Below are positions 47,420 to 58,772 of a stretch of DNA of 64,000 nt, one piece after another. The notes beneath the pieces are model-generated. The model was given only the letters and a program-made list of their open reading frames with translations, had not been told where the DNA came from and searched no databases. The translations under genes were made by a program, and so were the position numbers. How positions within the stretch are numbered: position 1 is the stretch's first letter; every line of letters begins with the position of its first letter. Source of the stretch: Planctomycetota bacterium. GTDB taxonomy: Bacteria; Planctomycetota; UBA1135; UBA2386. The stretch covers positions 1 through 64,000 of the forward strand of contig JANQJF010000091.1 of NCBI GenBank assembly GCA_028281765.1, in the 5' to 3' direction.

Positions 47420-47803
47420 ATGCTCTGGGTCGGCAGCTACGTGGCATTCTTGCCAGGCCAGCAGGAATGGATCGTCCTGCTGGTCATCGGTTTGCTGCTG
47501 TTCGGTCGTCGCCTGCCCGAGGTCGGACGTGCGGTCGGCCGGACGGTCACCGACTTCCGGCGCGGCCTCAACGAGTTCAAGAACCAGATCGACGAGGACG
47601 GCAGCCTGCGGGAAGCCAAGAGCTCAGTCCAGGATCTGAAGCGCGCCGTGGACGCGCCGCGCATCGCGCGGGACCCGAAGGCGCTGTTCCAGAAGTTGAC
47701 CGACGAGAGTCTCGCGAGCCCTGCCCCGGCCTCGGAGACCAAGCCGGTCGAAGCCGAGGCGAAACCGGAGTCCGAGCCGGAGCCGCCCGCGCCGACTACT
47801 TGA
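47420..47803 (+). CDS. tatA: Twin-arginine translocase subunit TatA/E
   Basis: 127 aa. One N-terminal helix (EWIVLLVIGLLLFG, with the conserved FG at residues 28-29) and an amphipathic helix (RRLPEVGRAVGRTVTDFRRGLNEF) are the TatA hallmarks. The Glu/Pro-rich C-terminal tail is expected. It forms the pore for folded proteins. tatB and tatC are not in the window. Its end overlaps the convergent downstream gene by 8 bp. Confidence 0.9.
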   Translation: MLWVGSYVAFLPGQQEWIVLLVIGLLLFGRRLPEVGRAVGRTVTDFRRGLNEFKNQIDEDGSLREAKSSVQDLKRAVDAPRIARDPKALFQKLTDESLASPAPASETKPVEAEAKPESEPEPPAPTT

Positions 47804-48416
47804 GTTCGTCGCGGACCGACGCGTCGGCCGAGTCGAACATGTCCATCCAGTCGCCGCCGACGTTCTTCTCGTCGGGCTTCGAGCGCTTGGCGCGAGCCGC
47901 GGCTTCACGCTTGGACTGCTGTTCCTTCTGCCACTCGGCGAAGTTCGGATACAGCTCGCCGAGCACGCGGTTGTTCTCGGAGATCAGCCCCACGTAGGGG
48001 AAGAGTTCCAGCTTCGACATGTCCTGCAGACGCGCGAGTATTTCGTACGGCGTCAGGATGGGCAGGACGATCGTCGCGGATTCGCCGAAGACCCCGAGCG
48101 GCACGATGCCGTGCTCGAACAGGAACTCCTCGGGGAACTTCGTCTTGATCTCCTCATCGATCTCCGTGCTGCTCGCCATGATGAACGGCAGCTGGAAGTG
48201 CTCGACGACGATCTTGGCGAGATCCCATTCGCTGATGTGCCCGTTCGACACCAGCACGTCCACGAACACCTCGCCTTGGCGGTCCTGCGCGTAGAGCGCA
48301 TCGGTGATCGCGTCCGTTTCGACGGTGCCGCGCTGGGTCAGCACTTCAGCGAGGCGAATGCACGTGAGCTTTTCGAGCCCTTTCACCCCGGGTGTATCGA
48401 CGGTTTGCGGACCCAC
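47796..48416 (-). CDS. Stand-alone GspE N-terminal (MshEN-like) domain protein
   Basis: 206 aa. Residues about 15-140 resemble the N-terminal domain of type II secretion ATPase GspE/PilB: RLAEVLTQRGTVETDAITDALYAQ, followed by HISEWDLAKIVVEHFQLPFI and a second half with FLFEHGIVPLGVFGESATIVL. No ATPase domain follows; the rest is a charged tail. Some MshEN domains bind c-di-GMP; whether this one does is unknown. It could be a regulator related to pili or secretion. Confidence 0.75.
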   Translation of the reverse strand: MGPQTVDTPGVKGLEKLTCIRLAEVLTQRGTVETDAITDALYAQDRQGEVFVDVLVSNGHISEWDLAKIVVEHFQLPFIMASSTEIDEEIKTKFPEEFLFEHGIVPLGVFGESATIVLPILTPYEILARLQDMSKLELFPYVGLISENNRVLGELYPNFAEWQKEQQSKREAAARAKRSKPDEKNVGGDWMDMFDSADASVRDELK

Positions 48417-48540
48417 GCTTGACCCGAGCCGCGGGCGGGGGTGGAGCCACGTCGAAAAGGGTGCGCGCGTCGCTCCGCGCGGTGCGCGAATGCGCGGCCG
48501 TATGGGAGGCGTCGCGGCGGGAGTGTTGCGCGGGCGTAAC

Positions 48541-48603
48541 GTTCGGGTGTCGCATTTTGCTCAGAGACAGATGCGTCACCCGAGACAGATGCGTCACCCG
48601 AAC
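48541..48603. repeat. Imperfect hairpin with a tandem 18-bp repeat
   Basis: The arms gttcgggtgtcgcat (48541-48555) and atgcgtcacccgaac (48589-48603) pair at 14 of 15 positions. Between and including the right arm, agacagatgcgtcacccg occurs twice in a row (48565-48600). The right arm contains the stop codon of the gene ending at 48594, so the structure may end that transcript. Confidence 0.6.
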
Positions 48604-50111
48604 TGGATGAGGGTGAGGATCGCGTGGACGACGAGGACTGTGTAGATCCCCAACACGATCGAGGAGTTGACCGCTTGACCGACTTCCTTGCCGGATCGTT
48701 TGGGGCCCATCGCGAGGTGGTAGGTCTGGACGGCTACGAGGAAGCCGGAGATCACGGTCTTGAGGATGACGTAGCGCACGTCCGTGTAGTCGACCTCGGC
48801 GAAGAACGCGCGGGACCAGCCGAATGGTGAGATTCCCGACACGAGGGCCGCCGCGAAGCAGGAGAACACGCACGTCATGACCATGCCGCAGAGGGTCGCG
48901 AGGGGCATGGCGATGCTCGAGGCCCAGACGAGCGGGATCAGCAGGTAGTCCGCGGGGCGGATGCCCATCACGCGGAGGGCGGCGACCTGGCTCGTGCGCT
49001 TCATCGTGCCGAGTCGCGCCGAGGCGCCGGCGGCGATTCGGGCCGTGAAGAAGAAGCCCGCGAGCAGCGGGATCAACACCGCCATCAGCACCTTGCCCGA
49101 GCCGGTGAGGACGCTCGCGGTGAAGGCACCTTCGAGCGGATTGTTGCGCAGCGCGAAGAAGGTCGCGAGGCCGCCGACGGTCGCGCAGCCGATGACGACG
49201 AAGAACGCGGGCTCGACGATGTATCGATACACCGTGCGCATCACGAGCTTCGGGTAGACCGGCGGCAGTCGGATGATCGCGTCGAACAGCACGAGTGCCA
49301 GCGCTCCGAACGACAGCAAGAATCGACGGAGACCGTGAAAGCCGATGTCGCTCTCGGCGTCGTCTTGCTCGACCTCGGGATCCTCGTCGCCGCTCGGGAG
49401 CGGCGCGTCCGGTGGCAACAGCCGCACCGCGCGTTCCCGTCGATCGAGCCACATCACGCCGTCCGCGAGCCCGCGGAACGCCGGCAGGTCGTGCGTGATG
49501 ACGATCGTCGTGCGACCGTCCCCGGCTTCGCGTTGCGTGCGTTCGATCAACTCGGCGATTTCTCGGGCTGCCTCGTGATCGAGTCCGGCCGTCGGCTCGT
49601 CGAAGATCAGAACCTCGGGTTCACCCGCGAGGGCACGAGCCACGGCGAGCCGCTTACGCATGCCGCCCGAGAGTTGTGCGACGGTCTCGGGAGGAGCCTC
49701 GAGTCCCGCCTGGCTGAGCAGACCGAGCGCGAGCTTCACGGACCGGCCGGCCTTGCGCAGACCGAGCTCCACGTTGCCGCGCGGCGACAACTCGTCGATC
49801 AGACCTTCGTCCTGCAGGACCGCCTGCACGCGGCCGCGCAGCTTCGCCGGGTAGTTGCGGGAGATCGGCTCCTCGAGAACGAACACCTCGCCGGTCATGC
49901 GGGGCAGCGGCTCGCGCAGATCCCAGAGGTGCGCGAGCATCTTGAGGATCGTCGACTTGCCCGAGCCACTCTCACCGACGAGCAAGAACAGCTTGCCCCT
50001 CGGAAGTTCGAGGTCGACGTCGCGCAGGATCTCGCGATCCCCGGCCGCGGAAGAGAACGCGAGCCCCGAACCGGCGAATCGAATCGCCGGTGCGCTCGGC
50101 GCCGCGGTCAC
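48594..50111 (-). CDS. Fused MlaF-MlaE lipid-transport ABC protein
   Basis: 505 aa. Residues about 5-235 are an ABC ATPase: Walker A GESGSGKST, signature LSGGMRKRLAVARAL, Walker B VLIFDEPTAGLDHE. Residues about 265-505 are an MlaE-type permease (FFVVIGCATVGGLATFFALRN, and LGTMKRTSQVAALRVMGIRPADYLLIPL, the MlaE family signature). Normally the two are separate proteins. The fusion should give a homodimer of ATPase-permease chains. The GTG start overlaps the MCE stop (GTGA); a long upstream extension in frame is Arg-rich and not credible. Confidence 0.85.
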   Translation of the reverse strand: MTAAPSAPAIRFAGSGLAFSSAAGDREILRDVDLELPRGKLFLLVGESGSGKSTILKMLAHLWDLREPLPRMTGEVFVLEEPISRNYPAKLRGRVQAVLQDEGLIDELSPRGNVELGLRKAGRSVKLALGLLSQAGLEAPPETVAQLSGGMRKRLAVARALAGEPEVLIFDEPTAGLDHEAAREIAELIERTQREAGDGRTTIVITHDLPAFRGLADGVMWLDRRERAVRLLPPDAPLPSGDEDPEVEQDDAESDIGFHGLRRFLLSFGALALVLFDAIIRLPPVYPKLVMRTVYRYIVEPAFFVVIGCATVGGLATFFALRNNPLEGAFTASVLTGSGKVLMAVLIPLLAGFFFTARIAAGASARLGTMKRTSQVAALRVMGIRPADYLLIPLVWASSIAMPLATLCGMVMTCVFSCFAAALVSGISPFGWSRAFFAEVDYTDVRYVILKTVISGFLVAVQTYHLAMGPKRSGKEVGQAVNSSIVLGIYTVLVVHAILTLIQFG

Positions 50112-51571
50112 TGCTTCGGCCTCAGCTCCGCCGGCAGCCGGCTCAGAGGCACGATGACCGGAGTTGCGTCGCTGCCGTTCACCTGCGCGAGGATTCCACC
50201 GGCGCGATCTTGGTGCACCGCAACGCTGCCGCGCGCGGCGTCCAGGTCCGTCACCGCACCGAGGTTGGTCTGCATCGTCCGGTCGAACTTCTGCAGCGTC
50301 GCGCTCGCGCTGTCGGCGTCGTCGAACTCGAAGTCGAGGTTCTCGGCGGCCGTGACCGCGAGATCCGGCGGCGCTCCCTCGACGACGAGGAGCGCGAGGT
50401 CCTGACCGCCGGGATCGATCCACGAGCGACCCGCGCGCAGCACGATGCCACCGGGGATCGCGACGCTGACCGTCTCCGACTTGATGTCGGGATCTCCGAA
50501 CGTGTCGAGCATGAAGTAGCTGCCGTCGCACGCCGTGCGCGCCGTCACCACGACGGCGCGGCCGGCCTGATCGATGAAGAGGATCCCGGTTGACTTGCGC
50601 TTCGCGACGTCGTTCGGGCTCATCCAGTCTTCCTCGACGGCTTCGTAGTTGACCTCGACGAGACGCACGCCGCTGTCGGGATCGCCGGACTCGAACACCG
50701 GCGCCTGCTGCGGCGGCACCTGGAGATCCTCGTCGTCGATGTCGGGTCGCACCTCGTTCGCGACCGTCCGGAAGCCGTCGTGCACGGGCACGCCGCGTTC
50801 GGACTCCGAGTGGTAGCTGATGTAGGGACCGAGCAGCGCGTTGAGGTCCTCGACCGCGATGCCACTCATCAGCGCGCCAGAAAGCCGCGGGCGCGCGACC
50901 CAGAACGACGACGCGTTCGTCACCGTGTGGCGGTAGCGCTGCTGGATGCGCAGCTGCATGACGACGTGGGTGCCGTCCTCCGCGAGTTCGATGCGCCGCA
51001 CGTCGCCGGTGGAGATGCCGCGATACCGAATATCCGATCCGACAACCAAGCCGTGGCTCTCCGCGGCGTGCAACCACATGTGCAAATCGCCATGCCGAGA
51101 CGGATCGAGGCCGGCTTCGTCGGGGTTGCGGAACGGTCGCTCGTTGCCGCTGACTTCACTGTTGGGACCGAGACGTGGTCCGCTCGGGTTCGGCGTGAGG
51201 AACGCGACGTACGAATCGCGCACGAGCGTGTCGAGCCCGGTCGCGCCGTTCTCGAGCCCGTCGAAACGTGGGGACACGATCCAGAACTTGCTGTTCTGAC
51301 AGGCGAGGTGATCGACGCCGTCACTCAGCACCAACCGCACGAGCGCTCGGCTGCCGTCTTCGGTGACCTGCACCTCGAAGACCTGCCCGACCCGCACGCC
51401 GCGATAGCGAACGTCCGCGCCGGCGCGCAGACCCCGCACGTCCTCGAACGTCAGGCGGAGGTGAAACTGATCCGAAAGGTCGTCATCGGTCAGCAGGTTG
51501 AAGATGAACCAGCCAGCAATCGCCACGAGCGCGAGCGTGACGATTCCCAGCAGATATCGGAGCTGTTCCAC
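50108..51571 (-). CDS. MlaD/PqiB-like protein with two MCE domains
   Basis: 487 aa. An N-terminal membrane helix (LGIVTLALVAIAGWFIFNLL) anchors the protein. Two MCE domains follow: residues about 38-120 (LRLTFEDVRGLRAGADVRYRGVRVGQV) and about 165-255 (LVVGSDIRYRGISTGDVRRIEL). The C-terminal region from about 325 has a beta-rich layout (ILFIDQAGRAVVVTAR, IVLRAGRSWIDPGGQDLALLVVEG) that resembles a degenerate trypsin-like fold. It should form the periplasmic channel ring for lipid passage with the MlaFE fusion. gyrB lies 15 bp upstream on the same strand. Confidence 0.85.
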   Translation of the reverse strand: MEQLRYLLGIVTLALVAIAGWFIFNLLTDDDLSDQFHLRLTFEDVRGLRAGADVRYRGVRVGQVFEVQVTEDGSRALVRLVLSDGVDHLACQNSKFWIVSPRFDGLENGATGLDTLVRDSYVAFLTPNPSGPRLGPNSEVSGNERPFRNPDEAGLDPSRHGDLHMWLHAAESHGLVVGSDIRYRGISTGDVRRIELAEDGTHVVMQLRIQQRYRHTVTNASSFWVARPRLSGALMSGIAVEDLNALLGPYISYHSESERGVPVHDGFRTVANEVRPDIDDEDLQVPPQQAPVFESGDPDSGVRLVEVNYEAVEEDWMSPNDVAKRKSTGILFIDQAGRAVVVTARTACDGSYFMLDTFGDPDIKSETVSVAIPGGIVLRAGRSWIDPGGQDLALLVVEGAPPDLAVTAAENLDFEFDDADSASATLQKFDRTMQTNLGAVTDLDAARGSVAVHQDRAGGILAQVNGSDATPVIVPLSRLPAELRPKQ

Positions 51572-51586
51572 CCGCCATACCCCGCG

Positions 51587-54343
<2,757 letters not shown>

Positions 54344-54344
<1 letters not shown>

Positions 54345-55444
54345 TAGGATCCGCTGATGGGCATGAGGACGTAGGTGTGCGCTTCGCCCAGCGTGAGCTT
54401 GGCGGGCGTCGAATCGTCGGTCAGATCGATCCGGATGACCTCCGTGTCGGTCACTTTCAGCGCGTCGAGCAGGAAGTCGGGGTTGAACGCGGCTGCGCCC
54501 CCCGCACCGCGGATGTCGGCGTCGATCGAGAGGTCCGCGCGACCGACCCGGGAGTTCTCGGCGGACATCGCCAGGCAGCCCTTGTCGAACTGGACGCGGA
54601 CCATGCGGACGTCGCCGCTGCTGAGGATCGCCACCCGGCGCAAGTTGCGCTCGAACAGCCCTCGATCCACTTCGATCGTCGTGTCTGCAACCTTCGGAAT
54701 GACGGCTTCGTAGTCCGGGAATCGATCCTCGGCAAGCTGACTCACGAGCTCGAGATCCCCGACCGCGAACGCGACCTGGTTGCTCCCCACGCGGATTCGC
54801 AACGTCTCCTCGCTCTCGTCCGGGACGACCCGGCCGAGGCTCGCGAGCGCGCGGTTGGGCACGACGAACTTGATCGTCGGCACGTCGTCGCCCTCGAGAT
54901 GCTGGTAGGTCACGGAGAGCCGACGGCCATCCGTGCCGACCACGCTGAGCCGTTCGCCGTTGCAGTCGAGCAACAGACCGTTGATCGCGTAACGCGTCTC
55001 TTCGCGCGCAGCCGCGAAGCCCGTGCGACGAATCATGTCGATGAAGCGACCCGCCGGGACTTCGATGGTCTGCTTCTCGTCGATCTCCGGCAACTTCGGG
55101 AACATGTCGGGATCGTCTCCGACGAGGACGTACGATCCGGATCCGCTCTGGATCTCGCAGCGCAGCTCTTTGCGTTCGAGTGCGATCGTCGCTTCGTCGA
55201 GTTCGCGCAACAGCGCGCTCGTCTCCTTCGCAGGAAGCAACACCGACCCCGGTTCATCGATCTTCACGTGATGAATGCTCGTCCGCATCGACATCTCGTT
55301 ATCAGTCGCGAAGAACGTGCACACGTCGTCTTCCGCGCGCAGCATCACGTTCTGCAGGATCGGCTTGGGCGTCTTGGTCGGCGCCGTGCTGCTCACGGCA
55401 GCGAACGCCTCGTGTAGCTGTTGTCGGTCACAGAGGAGCTTCAT
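54344..55444 (-). CDS. dnaN: DNA polymerase III beta sliding clamp
   Basis: 366 aa from the ATG at 55444 (MKLLCDRQQLHEAFAAVSSTAPTK). Three clamp domains follow: SGSGSYVLVGDDPDMFPKLP, NGLLLDCNGERLSVVGTDGRRLSV, and the C-terminal YVLMPIS that ends the usual VxPMRL-like strand. It clamps polymerase III to DNA. Upstream in-frame codons lie in a purine-rich region that does not resemble the family. The gene-free region upstream is a candidate for oriC. Confidence 0.96.
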
Positions 55445-55860
55445 GTCGAGCGGCGGAGTTTCTGTCTTCAGGAGAGAAGAGAAGAGAGAATTAACCTCTC
55501 TCTTCCCTCTCTCTTTCGCGGGGTCGGAACTGTGGACAGCGTACTGTCGCGGCCCGCGAATATCGACGGAGAAGCCGTCTGTGGTGCGATGTCGCGTGTT
55601 TTCGACTTGGGGATCGAATTGGTTTCCGGCGCTGTAGAAGACCGGGGAATCTCTCGACGGAGTCGTCGACTCCACAAGAATCGGTGTCGTGCTCCACGAG
55701 TCTCAGCGACGGATCCGATGGCTGTCGACAGCACTCTTGCCGTCGGGTGACGCCATGGATTGGCCTGGGATTTCGACGTGCGGTCGAGATCGGTCAAAGG
55801 AGATGTGGAAGACCATCCCCGATTGGTGGGCGCGCTTTAGTTGGGAAGGGACGGGTGGTG
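55445..55860. other. Gene-free region upstream of dnaN with DnaA-box-like sites (possible origin)
   Basis: No credible gene is seen here. At about 55471-55516 a purine-rich run (ggagagaagagaagagag) is followed by a pyrimidine-rich run (cctctctcttccctctctc), which can form a hairpin around aattaa. Cores resembling DnaA boxes occur at 55531 (tgtggacag), 55668 (gactccaca) and 55804 (tgtggaaga). They match the consensus only in part. The dnaN-gyrB context supports an origin role, but dnaA is missing from the window. Confidence 0.35.
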
Positions 55861-55863
55861 AGT

Positions 55864-56024
55864 CGTTTTCGGGCCCGGACCCGGGCACGTTCACGTTCAA
55901 CGGGACGTTCCACGTGGACCGGGACACGGGCCGCCGGAAGCCATGACGCCGTCCATGGTGAAAGCCCGTGAAACGAGTCCCGACCCGCTGAACGTGAACG
56001 TGCCCGGGTCCGGGCCCGAAAACG
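55864..56024. repeat. 41-bp near-perfect inverted repeat with 79-bp spacer
   Basis: Arms 55864-55904 and 55984-56024 are reverse complements at 40 of 41 positions. The arms are GC-rich (cgggcccggacccgggcacg) and carry repeated acgttc. The spacer holds no recognised gene. It could extrude as a cruciform or fold in RNA. The next gene ends 53 bp beyond the right arm. Confidence 0.85.
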
Positions 56025-56076
56025 GTTCGCGGGATCGCCAGTGAGGTGGCGGACTTCGCCTGCTACCCCCGAGAAC

Positions 56077-56523
56077 TCACACCTCGTAGAGCTTCCGCAG
56101 CAGATCATCCAAATCCGCCGTCTCGAGATCGTTCGCCGCGATCGGCGGCAGGTTCTTGAACTTCTGATACTCCTGAATGCTCGAGAGCTCGACGTAGTCG
56201 CGATAGCTCATGCTGCCGTCCGCCTGCTTGGGCGTCGCGGTCGGCTTGTTGCGCTGCGCCGGCTTGGACGGACTCTTCATCGTCTTCTCGAGCGTCTCCT
56301 TGGCGCGGGTGCAGATCGCAAGAGTGTTCTCCAGGTTCGCCTTGATCTTGGTCAGGCGCTCCTGGTTCGAAGAAGGAAGATCCATGCTCCGCGTGATCTT
56401 CGTGATCGCGACTTCGAGGACCGCCATCAGGCAGTTCAGCTTGGTGAGCAGCTTCGTCCGATACTCGGTGGAGCCCAGGCCGGTCTGGTTCGGGTCGTTA
56501 TCGTGCGGTTGCTTGGAGTCCAT
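56077..56523 (-). CDS. Hypothetical helical protein
   Basis: 148 aa, with no signal peptide. The first 90 residues are predicted helical (KLLTKLNCLMAVLEVAITKITRSM, SNQERLTKIKANLENTLAICTRAKETLEKTM). A Lys/Pro/Thr linker follows, then a C-terminal segment rich in acidic and hydrophobic residues (LETADLDDLLRKLYEV). It uses more Lys, Asn and Thr than its neighbours, so it may be foreign or relaxed. No family is recognised. Confidence 0.6.
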   Translation of the reverse strand: MDSKQPHDNDPNQTGLGSTEYRTKLLTKLNCLMAVLEVAITKITRSMDLPSSNQERLTKIKANLENTLAICTRAKETLEKTMKSPSKPAQRNKPTATPKQADGSMSYRDYVELSSIQEYQKFKNLPPIAANDLETADLDDLLRKLYEV

Positions 56524-56706
56524 GAGTGTCGTTCCTCTCGTGCTCGACTGTCTGGTTGAGTGACCGAAGGACGATGAGCAGACAAGGGGCCAACTCCGGA
56601 TCCCGTTGCGGAATCTTCACAAGCGGCCTATGACAAGGGACTTACGAGTCAGACCACGAAACTGGCACGTTTTTCCGGCGCACCGTGCGTGTCGGATTCT
56701 TTCGAC

Positions 56707-57678
56707 ATGGGGCGTCCGGATGTCGAGATATCTGGATATGCAGACACCTCGCGAACCCCGAATTGGACAGGACCCGCGTTGACCGCAGAATCGAGCAGCA
56801 AGGTCGCCGACTTCTGGAACGATCGGCACAAGGACCCCGTCAAGGACGCCCACGACAACTTCCTGGTCCACCCGTTCGTGCAGAGCTACATGTCGCTGCG
56901 CGCGTTCGGCTCGATCGTCAGCCAGATGGCGACGCTCCAGTACGAGATCGAGCGACGCACGAAGCCGGGTGATCGGATCCTCTCGGTCGGCGTCGGCCGC
57001 GCGGCCAAGGAGCGGTACTTCGCGAAGCACATCCCCGATCGGCAGTTCGTCGGCATCGACATCGCGGACTCGATCCTCGAGGAAGCACGCGAGATCAATC
57101 GGCAGGAAGGCGTCGACAACCTCGAACTGGAGCTCGGCAACTTCAACGAGCTGGATCTCGACGCGAACGCCTACGACATCGTGCTCGGGCTCGGCGCGAT
57201 CCACCACGTCGAGGCTCTCGAGCAGTTCTGGGACAACGTCGCCAAGTCCCTGCGGCCGGGCGGGGTCGTCGTGGCGCAGGAGTACATCGGTGCGAACCGC
57301 TTCCAGTTCACGGATGCGCAGATCGAACACGGCACCCGGTGTCTCGAAGAGTTCGTGCCGGACGAGCACAAGACGAACCACCGGCGCTGTAGTCGCCCCA
57401 AGCTCGAGGACATGATCGCGGTCGACCCGTCCGAAGCCGTGCGCTCAGCGGAGATCCTGTCGACGTGTGAGGCCGCGGGGTGGACGGTCGATGGGTTCTG
57501 CAGCGGTGGCGGTGGCCTCCTGCAGCCCGTGCTGATGTTCCAGATCGCGACCTACGACCACAGGAACTGGCAGCACAATCTCGTGCTGTCGAAGCTCTTC
57601 GCCGAGGAGGATCGGCTGATGCAGGAAGGCATCATCACCGACGACTTCGCGATGTTCATCGGCATCCCGCCGAGCTGA
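56707..57678 (+). CDS. SAM-dependent class I methyltransferase
   Basis: 323 aa from the ATG at 56707 (a GTG at 56689 would add six residues). Motif I is RILSVGVGRAAKERYFAK, with acidic residue in FVGIDIADSILEEAREI and DIVLGLGAIHHVEALEQFW as post-motif. The fold fits small-molecule or lipid methyltransferases. The C-terminal 90 residues have a Gly-rich segment (FCSGGGGLLQP). The substrate cannot be inferred; no pathway neighbours are seen. Confidence 0.82.
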   Translation: MGRPDVEISGYADTSRTPNWTGPALTAESSSKVADFWNDRHKDPVKDAHDNFLVHPFVQSYMSLRAFGSIVSQMATLQYEIERRTKPGDRILSVGVGRAAKERYFAKHIPDRQFVGIDIADSILEEAREINRQEGVDNLELELGNFNELDLDANAYDIVLGLGAIHHVEALEQFWDNVAKSLRPGGVVVAQEYIGANRFQFTDAQIEHGTRCLEEFVPDEHKTNHRRCSRPKLEDMIAVDPSEAVRSAEILSTCEAAGWTVDGFCSGGGGLLQPVLMFQIATYDHRNWQHNLVLSKLFAEEDRLMQEGIITDDFAMFIGIPPS

Positions 57679-57728
57679 GCAGCCGGCGCGAAGCCGAGGA
57701 AACAGCCGGTGCAGATCGGAAAGGCCGG

Positions 57729-58772
57729 CTAGCGCTTGCCGACGACCTGGCGGAGCAGGTTCTCGGTGAACGTGTCGACCTGCGCGTTGTCGCTGCCGCC
57801 AAGCGTCAGGTACTGGACGCCGCCGTAGAAGAACATCAGCTGTTTCGACGTCAGGTCGGAGAAGTCGAGGATCGCGTAGGCGTCAGGACCCGAGTAGACC
57901 GGCACGTTCGGCTTTGGTGCGCCGGGGGTCTCCAGGAAGAGGACGCTCTCGATGCCGTCGGTATAGCTCAGCATCAGCGTCTCGTTGCCGTTGAGCGGGT
58001 CGATCAGCATCGACGACGTCTGCAGCGCGAAGCCGTCCGGAGTCTTGCTGGGCAGCTTGAACGTCGACGGGCGCGCGGCCGCGTTGATGGCGGCTGTCGG
58101 CGTCGGATAGTCCGTCCGATGCGTCGGCACCCACCAGTTGGCGACACCGTCAGCCGCGGCCTGCGCCGCGGCACCGTGCGCGAATTCCGTCACGGTGATC
58201 ATGCTGAGCAGCTCGCCCGAGTTCTGGTCGTACTCGGAGCGTGACATCGGGTAGCCGGTTTCGACATCCAGGTCGAGGATCCAGCAGTTGGCCGATCCGG
58301 AGTTCGGGATGATCGAGACGCGGTAGGCGGGACGGCCGAGGCGTTGGATGTCGCCCTCGTAGTGGATCGCGTAGTTGCTGGCCGCGAGCTGCGGGTCCTG
58401 CACGCGGAACGTGCCGTGCTGGTAGAGATACGCGCGGTGGTGCGTGTGGACCGTTTGCTGGCGCTGCTCTTCGACCGGATCGAGGCCGAGACCGGTCGCG
58501 AGTCGGAGGTCGAACCGCTCGGTGGTCTCGCCCGAGGCCGGCGGCGCGACGTCGAGTTCTTCGGCCAGGCCGACCCACTGCTCGAGGCCCGTCGCGTCGG
58601 TCGTCCGGCAGAAGCGGAACTGCGACAGCGAATACCAGTTCTGCGTCTCTGCCTGGTGGATCAGATCGAACGAGATGGCTTGCGGATCCGCGAGGTGCGG
58701 CGTCGGCGTCTGGGCGACGGCCAACGACGCCAGCGATGCGACGGCTGCGATGAACAGACGATCAGCGCGCAC
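57729..58772 (-). CDS. Secreted protein, possibly RseB/MucB-like
   Basis: 347 aa, with signal peptide MRADRLFIAAVASLASLAVA-QT. The central part (AIHYEGDIQRLGRPAYRVSIIPNSGSANCWILDLDVETGYPMSRSEYD) resembles the lipoprotein-localisation-like domain of RseB/MucB or LolA-type proteins. The ATG overlaps the anti-sigma gene by 11 bp, and the sigma gene precedes that, the usual sigma/anti-sigma/RseB order. It may sense an envelope signal and control the anti-sigma factor. The family link is from order and pattern only. Confidence 0.65.
   Translation of the reverse strand: MRADRLFIAAVASLASLAVAQTPTPHLADPQAISFDLIHQAETQNWYSLSQFRFCRTTDATGLEQWVGLAEELDVAPPASGETTERFDLRLATGLGLDPVEEQRQQTVHTHHRAYLYQHGTFRVQDPQLAASNYAIHYEGDIQRLGRPAYRVSIIPNSGSANCWILDLDVETGYPMSRSEYDQNSGELLSMITVTEFAHGAAAQAAADGVANWWVPTHRTDYPTPTAAINAAARPSTFKLPSKTPDGFALQTSSMLIDPLNGNETLMLSYTDGIESVLFLETPGAPKPNVPVYSGPDAYAILDFSDLTSKQLMFFYGGVQYLTLGGSDNAQVDTFTENLLRQVVGKR

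Noticed and set aside
57681-57730. Terminator between the methyltransferase and the RseB-like gene
   Set aside because: Only a 7-bp stem (agccggc with gccggct) around a 36-nt loop and no T tract; too weak to call.
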